Assembly: GCA_045604965.1 (NCBI GenBank) | Contig: JAZUPB010000011.1 | Location: 1 to 64,000, forward strand | DNA from: JAISGQ01 sp045604965 | Lineage (GTDB): Bacteria; Bacillota; Clostridia; Oscillospirales; Acutalibacteraceae | Direction: 5' to 3' | Length of the DNA: 64,000 bases | Shown here: one piece after another, positions 1 through 8,265 of the stretch | Numbering within the stretch: the stretch's first letter is position 1 | Layout: each line of letters opens with the position of its first letter | Translations under genes and position numbers: made by a program | Notes under the pieces: model-generated | The model's database searches: none | The model's input: the letters and a program-made list of their open reading frames with translations, nothing else | What the model was told of the DNA's origin: nothing

Positions 1-2
1 CC

Positions 3-86
3 CACATCTCCACCGGCGGCGGCGCTTCCCTCGAGTTCCTCGAAGGTCTCGTACTCCCCGGCATCGCTTGCCTCAACGAGAAATAA
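3..86 (+). CDS. pgk: phosphoglycerate kinase, C-terminal end (partial)
   Basis: Only the last 27 codons are in the window; the gene runs off the left edge. The visible residues include a STGGGASLEFLEG stretch, the hallmark C-terminal PGK segment with the glycine-rich loop that binds the nucleotide phosphates, ending in LPGIACLNEK. Phosphoglycerate kinase transfers phosphate from 1,3-bisphosphoglycerate to ADP in glycolysis. The position directly upstream of tpiA and gpmI fits the usual clostridial glycolytic operon. The identification is firm despite the short fragment because this motif is highly specific. Confidence 0.93.
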   Translation, partial: HISTGGGASLEFLEGLVLPGIACLNEK

Positions 87-159
87 TTAAACTGTGTACG
101 GCGGGCGTTTATATCGGCGTCCGCCGTATTTTGCTGATTTACGCAAGGAGGTTTTTGGT

Positions 160-762
160 TTGTCCGCTAAGAAAAACAACGTTGCTGTTATTGAACTTGA
201 GAACAAACTCAAAAAGGCTCATCTGCTCAATTACATCCTTATCGCTCTCTGCGCTGTACTTATCGTAGTGTGTATCGTAGTTTCCGCTGTTTCATGCAGC
301 AGCGGCAAGGGAACCGATCTTCCTTCAGAGGAGACCGTTACCGTCCCCAATACCGAAAACACTGAAAAGTGCGAATTTACAGGAACCTATCAGTACGTCA
401 GCAATGACGACAGCTATGGTTTCGCCCTGGAATTTGCAGAGGACGGCGCTGTATGGTTCTATGAAGCCACAAAGGACGAAACTTTGCTTCAAGGCTTTGT
501 TGGCGAGCTTATAAAGGATACATCGGGCAGCGATATGGGCTACTATATCCCCCTTTACAGCATCGATTTCACACCCTATACTACCGCTTCTGTTGAGCTT
601 GAGCTCACCGAAAACGGCAATCTGAGAGTCACTCAGACAGACCCCGAGGCACTGCTTTCCGACATGATCACCGTTGGAAGTGCTGTGACCCTCTACCCTG
701 TTGAGAATTATTCCCTCAGTCAGGCTATTATTGCTCTTTATGCCGATGAAATGGCTGAATAA
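160..762 (+). CDS. membrane-anchored protein of unknown function inside the glycolytic operon
   Basis: A 200-residue protein that I do not recognise. I choose the TTG at 160 because AAGGAGG lies about 8 bases upstream (145-151); an in-frame ATG at 94 has no such site. A hydrophobic segment at about residues 27-50 (IALCAVLIVVCIVV...) ends in SAVSCSSG, so it could be a single membrane anchor or a lipoprotein-like signal with a late cysteine. The outside part is acidic, with a threonine/glutamate linker followed by a domain that looks beta-rich. It sits 73 bases after pgk and 18 before tpiA, so it is probably cotranscribed with both. Function unknown; no catalytic motif seen. Confidence 0.8.
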   Translation: MSAKKNNVAVIELENKLKKAHLLNYILIALCAVLIVVCIVVSAVSCSSGKGTDLPSEETVTVPNTENTEKCEFTGTYQYVSNDDSYGFALEFAEDGAVWFYEATKDETLLQGFVGELIKDTSGSDMGYYIPLYSIDFTPYTTASVELELTENGNLRVTQTDPEALLSDMITVGSAVTLYPVENYSLSQAIIALYADEMAE

Positions 763-780
763 AATTTGGAGGTTAAAATT

Positions 781-1548
781 ATGAACAAGGCTAAGCGCGC
801 TGCTGTTATCGCAGGCAACTGGAAAATGAACAACAACCCCGAGCAGACCACTGCTCTTATCAATGAGATCGCTCCCCTCGTAAAGGACGCTGACTGCACC
901 GTTATCTGCTGCGTACCTTTCATCGATCTTCACGCTGCTCTCGAGGCTGCTAAGGGCACCAACATCAAGATCGGTGCCGAAAACTGCCACTGGGCTGAGA
1001 AGGGCGCTTTCACCGGCGAAATCTCCGCTCCCATGCTCAAGAGCATCGGCGTTGAGTACGTTGTTCTCGGTCACTCCGAGCGCAGACAGTACTTCGGTGA
1101 GACTGATGAAACCGTTGCTATGAGAGCAAGAGCTGCTCTTGACAACGGTCTTAAGCCCATCATCTGCGTTGGCGAGGTTCTCGAGCAGCGTCAGGAAGGC
1201 ATCACCGCTCAGATCGTAAAGCATCAGGTAATAAAGGCTTTCGAGCAGATCGAAGAAGCAGAGCTTAAGAATGTTATCATCGCTTATGAGCCTGTCTGGG
1301 CTATCGGCACCGGTCTTACCGCTACCGATGAGCAGGCTAACGAGGTTTGCGGCATCATCCGTGATCTTCTCGCTGAGCTCTATTCCGCAGAGGCTGCTGA
1401 AGGCTTCACCATTCAGTACGGCGGTTCTATGAACGATGCAAACGCTGAGGGTCTTCTCGATCAGGCTGACGTTGACGGCGGTCTCATCGGCGGCGCCTCC
1501 CTCGTAGCTGAGAAGTTTGCTGCTATTGTTAAGGCTGCAAGCAGATAA
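781..1548 (+). CDS. tpiA: triosephosphate isomerase
   Basis: Interconverts dihydroxyacetone phosphate and glyceraldehyde 3-phosphate in the cytosol. The 255-residue protein has the full TIM-barrel signature: GNWKMN with catalytic Lys15, VVLGHSERR with the electrophile His98, AYEPVWAIGTG with catalytic Glu170, and the phosphate-binding GGS and GGLIGGASL loops near the C-terminus. Length is normal for the family. The start is the ATG at 781, 8 bases after GGAGG; an in-frame TTG at 766 overlaps that ribosome site and is rejected. It lies between the unknown membrane protein and gpmI, only 14 bases before the latter. Confidence 0.97.
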   Translation: MNKAKRAAVIAGNWKMNNNPEQTTALINEIAPLVKDADCTVICCVPFIDLHAALEAAKGTNIKIGAENCHWAEKGAFTGEISAPMLKSIGVEYVVLGHSERRQYFGETDETVAMRARAALDNGLKPIICVGEVLEQRQEGITAQIVKHQVIKAFEQIEEAELKNVIIAYEPVWAIGTGLTATDEQANEVCGIIRDLLAELYSAEAAEGFTIQYGGSMNDANAEGLLDQADVDGGLIGGASLVAEKFAAIVKAASR

Positions 1549-1562
1549 GGAGTTTTAACATT

Positions 1563-3092
1563 ATGAAGAAACCTCTTGTACTTTGCATAATGGACGGTTT
1601 CGGCATCAAGGACGAATACGGCAATGCTATCACTGCTGCGTCCACTCCGAACCTCGATAAGATATTCGCTGAGAACCCCTGCACCCAGATCGGCGCTTCC
1701 GGTATGGATGTCGGTCTCCCCGACGGTCAGATGGGCAACAGCGAAGTCGGTCACACCAACATCGGCGCAGGCCGCGTTGTTTATCAGGAGCTCACCAGAA
1801 TCACAAAGTCTATTTCTGACGGTGTATTCTTTGAAAATGAAGCTCTCCTCGCAGCTATGGAAAACTGCAAGGCTAATGATTCCGCTCTCCACCTTATGGG
1901 TCTTATGAGTGACGGCGGCGTTCACAGCCATAACTCTCACCTTTACGCTCTTGTTGAAATGGCAAAGAGAGCAGGACTCGAGAAGGTCTATGTTCACTGC
2001 CTCCTGGACGGTCGTGACGTTCCTCCGGCAAGCGGCGCTGATTTTGTTGCTGACTGTGTTGAAAAGCTCGCTGAGATCGGCGTCGGTAAGGTTGCAACCG
2101 TTATGGGCCGTTACTACGCTATGGACCGCGACAACCGCTGGGAAAGAGTAGAAAAGGCTTATTCCGCTATCGTTTACGGTGAAGGTGTCAAGAACGCTGA
2201 TCCCGTTGATGCTATCCGCAAGTCCTATGAGACTATCGATGAAGAAGGCAAGCACGTTACCGACGAGTTCGTTCTGCCTGTTGTATGTCTTGACGATGTT
2301 TGTCTCAAGGCTAATGATTCTGTTATCTTCTTCAACTTCCGTCCCGACAGAGCAAGAGAGATCACCCGTACTTTTGTCGATCCCGATTTCGCAGGCTTCG
2401 AGAGAAAGAACGGCTTCTTCCCTCTCTGCTATGTATGCATGACTCAGTATGATGCTACTATGCCCAACGTAAAGGTTGCATTCAAGCCCCAGAGCCTTGA
2501 CAACACCTTCGGCGAGTACATCTCTGCAAATGGTCTGTCTCAGCTGAGAATCGCAGAGACAGAGAAGTACGCACACGTAACCTTCTTCTTCAACGGCGGC
2601 GTTGAGAAGCAGTATGAGAACGAGGACAGATGCCTCATTCCTTCCCCGAAGGTTGCTACCTACGATCTCCAGCCTGAGATGAGTGCTGTCGAGGTTGCTG
2701 CTGAGACTGTTGCACGTATCGAGAGCGGAAAGTACGATGTTATCATCCTCAACTTCGCTAACTGCGATATGGTCGGTCACACAGGTATTTTCGACGCAGC
2801 AAAGGCTGCTGTTGAGACTGTTGACGCCTGTGTCGGAAAGGTTGTTGAAGCTGCTTCCAAAATGGGCGGTTATGTTCTGATCACTGCTGACCACGGCAAT
2901 GCTGATCAGATGATGGAGCCTGACGGTTCTCCTTTTACCGCTCACTCCACCAACCCCGTTCCCTTCTGTGTTGTCGGTTATGACTGCGCTCTCCGCGAAG
3001 GCGGCAGACTTGCAGACATCGCTCCCACAATGCTCAAGATACTCGGTCTCCCTCAGCCTGCTGAGATGGATGGCGAGAGCATTATTCTCTGA
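1563..3092 (+). CDS. gpmI: 2,3-bisphosphoglycerate-independent phosphoglycerate mutase
   Basis: Converts 3-phosphoglycerate to 2-phosphoglycerate using two manganese ions and a phosphoserine intermediate. The 509 residues match the cofactor-independent family in length. Visible motifs are MDGFG with metal ligand Asp11, MGNSEVGH with catalytic Ser60, LLDGRDVPP in the phosphotransferase insert, and LITADHGNADQM with C-terminal metal ligands. The start follows AAGGAG 9 bases upstream. It is the last gene of the pgk-tpiA-gpmI unit and is followed immediately by a strong hairpin terminator, so enolase, often next in this operon, is not cotranscribed here. Confidence 0.97.
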   Translation: MKKPLVLCIMDGFGIKDEYGNAITAASTPNLDKIFAENPCTQIGASGMDVGLPDGQMGNSEVGHTNIGAGRVVYQELTRITKSISDGVFFENEALLAAMENCKANDSALHLMGLMSDGGVHSHNSHLYALVEMAKRAGLEKVYVHCLLDGRDVPPASGADFVADCVEKLAEIGVGKVATVMGRYYAMDRDNRWERVEKAYSAIVYGEGVKNADPVDAIRKSYETIDEEGKHVTDEFVLPVVCLDDVCLKANDSVIFFNFRPDRAREITRTFVDPDFAGFERKNGFFPLCYVCMTQYDATMPNVKVAFKPQSLDNTFGEYISANGLSQLRIAETEKYAHVTFFFNGGVEKQYENEDRCLIPSPKVATYDLQPEMSAVEVAAETVARIESGKYDVIILNFANCDMVGHTGIFDAAKAAVETVDACVGKVVEAASKMGGYVLITADHGNADQMMEPDGSPFTAHSTNPVPFCVVGYDCALREGGRLADIAPTMLKILGLPQPAEMDGESIIL

Positions 3093-3103
3093 TTATAATA
3101 TTG

Positions 3104-3135
3104 AAACAGGCTGTCTTCAGACAGCCTGTTTTTTC
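3104..3135 (+). terminator. terminator after gpmI
   Basis: AACAGGCTGTC and GACAGCCTGTT form an 11-bp stem with a short loop, followed by a T run. It ends the glycolytic operon 12 bases after the gpmI stop. Confidence 0.9.
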
Positions 3136-3150
3136 ATAACAACTTATAAA

Positions 3151-3189
3151 AAGATCAGCGAAAGCTCAACTGCTCTCACTGATCTTTTT
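3151..3189 (-). terminator. terminator of the minus-strand regulator
   Basis: AAGATCAG and CTGATCTT arms flank a roughly 20-base loop, with A and T runs on both sides. Read on the minus strand it lies right after the stop of the HTH regulator and ends in TTTTT. It backs onto the gpmI terminator, separating convergent units. Confidence 0.7.
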
Positions 3190-4692
3190 TTATCGGCAAT
3201 ATTCATCTATAAGACTCCGCAAAAATGCCACAGTCTCTTCCTGAGATATTGCGTATTTGCCAGGTATTTCCCTTTCCGCATAGCTTACGAATGCATTTGC
3301 AAGACCTGCATTTTCAACGAAGCAATGTGGCATTTCGCTTGTAGCGTGACTCGGGTTGATATTTTCTATCAGCACACCGCTGTCCTTATAGGCCACCATA
3401 AGCATATCGGGATCTGCATAATTATCCTTGAGTATATACAGCTTGTATTTATCGTTCGGATCGGATGATCTTTTTATCATCGATTCGATAAGCATTCTGC
3501 GCTCCGTTTTGTCAAAGGGAGGAATAAAATCCACGTGGTCTGACAGATTGCCCATAATGGCAAATTTACGCATACCGTCCATTGTGCATACATCCGTCTG
3601 GGAATGGATGCTGGATGTTACATCTCTTTCTTTCAGGAACACAAATGTCTGCTCCATAAAATATTCTGTCTCTTCATCATTTTTCGGCTCTGCACCTACA
3701 AAAGTGCGGACAAATTTTGCCTTTTCCTCCATAGTGACACGATTCCTCAAATGCTCAAAAGCCTCATAGGGCACTCTGCCGTCGCAAGGGTCCGGCTTAA
3801 ACAGCACAAGATCATAATGCGATTCCATATTTATAACGTGTGCACTGAATGTCTGGAGCTGCTTTTTTACAATAAGTCCGTTAATATAGAATCTTCTTAG
3901 ATTTTCGTAGCTTCTCAGGAAAAAGTCGGCAAGTCCGGGATCGGTTATCGCTGCGCACACTGATGCACCTTCATCAAAGAAATTAGTGCACAGCATTTTA
4001 TTCTCTTTTTTACCGTCTTCTCCGTTCCACGAGTATTCGACGATTGAAAAGTTCTTCATCATACCTTCGGAGGCAGATGCAGTTGTTTCTCCGCACCTTA
4101 CGCTGTAGTTTTTGAAAGTCAGCAGCGGCAGAAGCTCGTGAAGAGCATTGACGCTTTCCTTGAGATTCGATTCTGAAAAGCCCACAAGATGCTCGATCTC
4201 GCAGATATGTCCCTTTTTTTCGATTCTGAGCAGAGAATCCCTTAATTCTGAAATTATATCGTGTCTGCAGCAGTTGACAAGTTTCACCTTACAGGAAAAA
4301 CCTTCTTTTTCCGATGCCTCTTCCACCATCGCCGCCATATCTCTCAGACTGCGAAGGTATCGGTCTCCATCATAAAAAATAATGTCGCTGATCGCTTTTT
4401 CCTCTTCACCTTGTCCTCCGAACAGCATCTCCGTTATCTCTTCGCTGGCTGACAGCGTGTTTTCATCCACGCTCATCAGGCTGGTGTAATAGTCAAATTC
4501 AACTATTTCCTTGCCTGTAAAATTCAGTGTTGCAATTATGGCATTTGATATTTCCTTTGAGGGATACTGAGTTCCGTTGAGTATACGGTAAAAGCTCGAT
4601 CGGCTTATTTTTGATTTGATGAGAAACTCATCAACTCTCATCGCTCTGTCCTTAAGCTTTGATTTAAGAAATCTTCCCAAATTTTCAGACAT
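3190..4692 (-). CDS. HTH-type regulator with a large unrecognised C-terminal region
   Basis: A 500-residue cytoplasmic protein. The first 65 residues read as an XRE-like helix-turn-helix (MRVDEFLIKSKISRSSFYRIL followed by GTQYPSKEISNAI), with the SRSSFYRIL stretch as a plausible recognition helix. About 430 residues follow with no transmembrane segment and no motif I can name; the content is mixed alpha/beta with several cysteines. AAGGAAGGTGAG precedes the ATG. It stands alone, divergent from nothing and convergent with the glycolytic operon, so its targets cannot be guessed from context. The long tail could be a ligand-sensing or protein-interaction domain. DNA binding is inferred; the tail is unknown. 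Confidence 0.75.
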   Translation of the reverse strand: MSENLGRFLKSKLKDRAMRVDEFLIKSKISRSSFYRILNGTQYPSKEISNAIIATLNFTGKEIVEFDYYTSLMSVDENTLSASEEITEMLFGGQGEEEKAISDIIFYDGDRYLRSLRDMAAMVEEASEKEGFSCKVKLVNCCRHDIISELRDSLLRIEKKGHICEIEHLVGFSESNLKESVNALHELLPLLTFKNYSVRCGETTASASEGMMKNFSIVEYSWNGEDGKKENKMLCTNFFDEGASVCAAITDPGLADFFLRSYENLRRFYINGLIVKKQLQTFSAHVINMESHYDLVLFKPDPCDGRVPYEAFEHLRNRVTMEEKAKFVRTFVGAEPKNDEETEYFMEQTFVFLKERDVTSSIHSQTDVCTMDGMRKFAIMGNLSDHVDFIPPFDKTERRMLIESMIKRSSDPNDKYKLYILKDNYADPDMLMVAYKDSGVLIENINPSHATSEMPHCFVENAGLANAFVSYAEREIPGKYAISQEETVAFLRSLIDEYCR

Positions 4693-4888
4693 CAGAACTC
4701 ACCTTCCTTTATTCGACATTTTTCATCAATATATTTTATGTTATACCAATATCTGTTTATTGTCAACGTAATTCATTTCCATTTCGTAAAGTTCCACGAT
4801 TCCCTCGAAATAATCCCATACAATCATTGACACATTCCGAAACTTATTGTATAATGGCCTTAAATCAGGTACACGTTTACATATTTAT

Positions 4889-4944
4889 AAAAAACATTGT
4901 ATTGAATGCGGTTGTTGTGGAACGCCTTCAATACAATGTTTTTC
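4889..4944 (-). terminator. long hairpin terminator of the MATE gene
   Basis: AAAAACATTGTATTGAA pairs with TTCAATACAATGTTTTT, extended by further pairs around one mismatch, giving a stem of over 20 bp and a small loop. It begins just after the MATE stop codon on the minus strand. The rest of 4693-4888 holds the regulator's upstream region; no gene seen. Confidence 0.85.
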
Positions 4945-4945
4945 T

Positions 4946-6313
4946 TTATTTTTTCATAAACTCGGGCTTCGGTTCTATCCTCTTCTTCCAGTTGCCTGTC
5001 CAGTAGCGTATTAGACACACAAGCCCCGTAGTTGCCCAGGTAGCGCCTGTTGTCATCCACACTGCCCACCATCCCAGCGCAGGGATAAGCAGGAAAAGCT
5101 GTGAAAAAATAACTCTTCCTCCAACCTCAACAAATCCGTTGAACATAGCGAACGCTGCATCTCCGCAGCCATTGAGAAGTGCTCTGGGGACATATATCAT
5201 ACCGAGTCCGAAATAAAACAGGCTGGTTATTCTCAGCGCTTTTGCCGCAATATCGATTACAACGGGATCGTCAACGAAGAATCCTGCAATATCACTTCCG
5301 AAGATATAGAAAAGCGGTATAAGAATAAGGCTGAAAATAAGCACTACAACAACCGACTGTCTGAAGCCCTTCTTTATACGATCGACCTTTCCCGCACCTG
5401 CATTCTGACCTGCGAAGGTGGTCATTGCCGCTGCAAGAGAGCTGTAAGGCTGCTGGACAAGGGATTCTATGCGTATTGTAATTGTATGAGCCGCCATTAC
5501 ATCCTCGCCGAAACCGTTTACTACTCCCTGAAGCACCATACAGGAAACTGCGATTGTTCCGTTCTGGAGCGCAAGGGGAATTCCTATCTTGAATGATCTG
5601 CCTATTATCGACATATCCATCTTCATATCCGCCTTTTCCATTCGGAACTGGGGGATCTTTTTATATGCATACATATAGCAGGTAATAGCGGATATTGCCT
5701 GAGAAATTATTGTGGCCAGCGCAACTCCGAACACAGCCATATCAAGCACAATAACAAACAAAAGGTCAAGAACCACATTTATTACGCAGGCGATTATCAG
5801 GAATACAAGCGGTGTTTTTGAGTCGCCCAGTGCGCGCAGTATAGCCGCTATTCCGTTGTACATAGATATGGCTATAAGTCCGAGGCAGGTTGTTCGAAGA
5901 TATATTAGAGTATCGGGGTATATATGCTCGGGAGTGCCCAGCAAATGCAGAAGCCAGGGTGCAAGGAGAACACCCACCGCACTTACGACCAGGGACATAC
6001 TGATAAGCACGTAATATGAATTTGCAATTGTTTTTCTTACGTTCTTTTCGTCCTTTGCCCCGAAATACTGAGCTACGATAACTCCTATGCCCATTCCGAG
6101 TCCGTTTCCAAGGGAAAAGAACAGGAAGTTTGACGATGCACAGGAACCTACAGCCGCAAGAGCATCTTTTCCAACATACTGTCCGACAACGATAGAGTCG
6201 ACCATATTATAAAACTGCTGAAAAAGGTTGCCTATAAGAAGAGGAAGGGTGAATTTCAGTATGTGTTTGACAGGACTTCCATCGGTCATATCGGTAGTGA
6301 AATTTCTGCTCAT
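4946..6313 (-). CDS. MATE family multidrug/sodium antiporter
   Basis: An integral membrane exporter of 455 residues with about 12 transmembrane helices. The N-terminal segment GSPVKHILKFTLPLLIGNLFQQFYNMVDSI is typical of clostridial MATE proteins, and the two halves show the internal repeat expected of the family (second copy starting near IGRSFKIGIPLALQNG). MATE proteins export cationic drugs or metabolites using a sodium or proton gradient; the substrate here is unknown. I choose the ATG at 6313 because GAGGAG lies 8 bases upstream; the ATG at 6328 overlaps this ribosome site. It is monocistronic, with its own promoter and a strong terminator. Confidence 0.93.
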   Translation of the reverse strand: MSRNFTTDMTDGSPVKHILKFTLPLLIGNLFQQFYNMVDSIVVGQYVGKDALAAVGSCASSNFLFFSLGNGLGMGIGVIVAQYFGAKDEKNVRKTIANSYYVLISMSLVVSAVGVLLAPWLLHLLGTPEHIYPDTLIYLRTTCLGLIAISMYNGIAAILRALGDSKTPLVFLIIACVINVVLDLLFVIVLDMAVFGVALATIISQAISAITCYMYAYKKIPQFRMEKADMKMDMSIIGRSFKIGIPLALQNGTIAVSCMVLQGVVNGFGEDVMAAHTITIRIESLVQQPYSSLAAAMTTFAGQNAGAGKVDRIKKGFRQSVVVVLIFSLILIPLFYIFGSDIAGFFVDDPVVIDIAAKALRITSLFYFGLGMIYVPRALLNGCGDAAFAMFNGFVEVGGRVIFSQLFLLIPALGWWAVWMTTGATWATTGLVCLIRYWTGNWKKRIEPKPEFMKK

Positions 6314-6357
6314 TTGTCTTCTCCTCATAAGAATTTATCACCTGTTTTTTCAAGAGG

Positions 6358-6386
6358 ATTATAGTTATTTTTCCTCAAATAGTCTA
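6358..6386 (-). promoter_or_regulatory. promoter of the MATE gene
   Basis: On the minus strand TAGACT (6381-6386), a 17-base spacer and a perfect TATAAT (6358-6363) lie about 45 bases before the start codon. Confidence 0.6.
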
Positions 6387-6495
6387 CACATCTTTTCAAC
6401 AGACTTATTTTATCTTTTGAAAATTAATTTGTACACTTCCAACAGCATCACCCTGTTTTTTGCGTTTTTCACAGGTTAAAAACTGTATTTGAATA

Positions 6496-6523
6496 TTGAA
6501 ATACAATTTTGTTGTGTTATACT
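6496..6523 (+). promoter_or_regulatory. promoter of the alpha-glucosidase/symporter operon
   Basis: TTGAAA (6496-6501), a 16-base spacer and TATACT (6518-6523), about 60 bases before the GH13 start. No regulator gene or clear operator is visible next to it. Confidence 0.55.
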
Positions 6524-6584
6524 ATAAATGTATGTTATGTAACACATATCAATCTTTATCATCTTTCGGTACGGAGGTTATTTT

Positions 6585-8219
6585 ATGGGTGCAAATTATC
6601 GTTCGGATACTGTTATATATCAAATCTATCCCCGTTCCTTTATGGATTCAGACGGCGACGGCGTAGGCGATATCAGAGGTATAATCTCAAAGCTTGATCA
6701 CATCGCTTCTCTCGGAGCAAACAACATATGGCTCTCCCCTGTTTATGCAAGCCCAAATGACGACAACGGATATGACATCGCCGACTACAAGTCAATACAG
6801 CCTCAGTTCGGCACTATGGAAGATTTTGACGAGCTCCTTGCCAAGGCAAAGGAAAAGGGAATCGGCATCGTTATGGATCTTGTAATAAACCACACCTCTG
6901 ACGAGCACGAGTGGTTTAAAAAGGCATTGGCAGGCGATGAAAAATACCGCGATTATTACATAATACGTAAAGGTAAAAAAGGCAAAGTTCCAAATAACTG
7001 GGGCAATTTCTTTGCGGAGTGTCCCTGGACTCCTTTCGGCGATTCAAAAGATGAATATTATCTGCACCTTTTCTCAAAGAAACAGCCTGACCTCAACTGG
7101 CATAACACTGCCGTTAAGGAAGAAGTCAAAGACATAATGCGGTTCTGGCTTGACAAGGGCATTGCAGGCTTCCGCTGTGATGTTATAAACGTAATCTACA
7201 AGGACACCCTTGAAAACGGCAAAAAGCAGCTTGCCCTTACAGGTCAGGAGCACTATCTTTCCACAAAGGGATGTCACGAAATTCTTGCAGAGCTGCGAAG
7301 AGATGTGCTTGAACCCTACGGGGCTTTTGCAGTTGGTGAAACCGTTTTTGTCGATATCCCCAAGGCAAAGGATCTCTGCGACGAAGAACGCAAAGAGCTT
7401 GATATGGTATTTTCCTTCAAGCATATGGAATGTGATCAGAAAGGTCTTAAATGGTTCCCTGCAAAAATGAATCTCAAAAAACTTATGAACACTCTTACCG
7501 AATGGCAGACAGGACTTTTCTGGAACACTGTATATTTTGAAAATCACGATCAGCCGAGATTCATCTCACGATTCAATGATTCCGAAGGCTTCAGAGCGGA
7601 ATGTTCAAAAATGATGGCAGGTCTCATTATGACTCTTCGAGGAACGCCGTTCATCTACGAAGGTCAGGAGATCGGTATGACAAACTGCAATTTTGCTTCT
7701 CTTGACGAGATTATGGATATAGAAAGCCACAATATCCACGCAATGGCGAAAAAGCTAGGCATCCCTAAGGGTATGCGCTGGAAAATGATAAAGCACGGAA
7801 CCCGTGATCACGCACGCACACCGATGCAGTGGAGCGGCGAAAAGAACGCAGGCTTCACTGAAGGCACTCCCTGGCTGAGACTTAACGACAATTATGAATC
7901 GGTAAACGCTGAAACGGACAAGGCAGATTCAAACGGAGTATTTGCCTTCTGGCAGAAGATGACCGAGCTTCGCAAAACAAACCCCATTCTCTGCACAGGC
8001 TCTTTTGTTCCCGTACTTCAGAACAAGGCAGTATATGCCTTTGAACGTGAGCTTGAAGGCAAAAAGCTTCTTTCTGTTTTCAATATGACAGGTAAAAAAG
8101 TATCCCTTCCAAAGGCTCTCCGCGCAAAGGGAAATCTCCTTGCAGCAAATTACGAAAACAGAGATGATAAGCATCTTGCACCTTTTGAATTCAGACTGAT
8201 TGATTTATCAGATAATTAA
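6585..8219 (+). CDS. GH13 subfamily 31-like oligo-1,6-glucosidase / alpha-glucosidase
   Basis: An intracellular glycoside hydrolase of 544 residues that releases glucose from short alpha-glucosides. The GH13 landmarks are complete: a calcium-site loop DSDGDGVGD at 21-29, DLVINH at about 98-103, the nucleophile Asp199 in GFRCDVI, the acid/base Glu252 in GET, and Asp322 in ENHDQPR. The residue after the nucleophile is Val200; in characterised enzymes of this family valine here goes with alpha-1,6 (isomaltose-type) cleavage and alanine with alpha-1,4. No signal peptide, so substrates must be imported, fitting the symporter 46 bases downstream. A trehalose-6-phosphate hydrolase role is less likely without a PTS gene nearby. 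Confidence 0.92.
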   Translation: MGANYRSDTVIYQIYPRSFMDSDGDGVGDIRGIISKLDHIASLGANNIWLSPVYASPNDDNGYDIADYKSIQPQFGTMEDFDELLAKAKEKGIGIVMDLVINHTSDEHEWFKKALAGDEKYRDYYIIRKGKKGKVPNNWGNFFAECPWTPFGDSKDEYYLHLFSKKQPDLNWHNTAVKEEVKDIMRFWLDKGIAGFRCDVINVIYKDTLENGKKQLALTGQEHYLSTKGCHEILAELRRDVLEPYGAFAVGETVFVDIPKAKDLCDEERKELDMVFSFKHMECDQKGLKWFPAKMNLKKLMNTLTEWQTGLFWNTVYFENHDQPRFISRFNDSEGFRAECSKMMAGLIMTLRGTPFIYEGQEIGMTNCNFASLDEIMDIESHNIHAMAKKLGIPKGMRWKMIKHGTRDHARTPMQWSGEKNAGFTEGTPWLRLNDNYESVNAETDKADSNGVFAFWQKMTELRKTNPILCTGSFVPVLQNKAVYAFERELEGKKLLSVFNMTGKKVSLPKALRAKGNLLAANYENRDDKHLAPFEFRLIDLSDN

Positions 8220-8265
8220 TTATCTGACTCTCCCCTTTTTAATCCCAACAGAAAGGATGAAAGCA

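Noticed and set aside
325..2945. Two long minus-strand frames opposite tpiA and gpmI (300 and 494 residues)
   Set aside because: They lie antisense to firmly identified glycolytic genes, have no ribosome sites or family motifs, and are produced by the codon pattern of the real genes.
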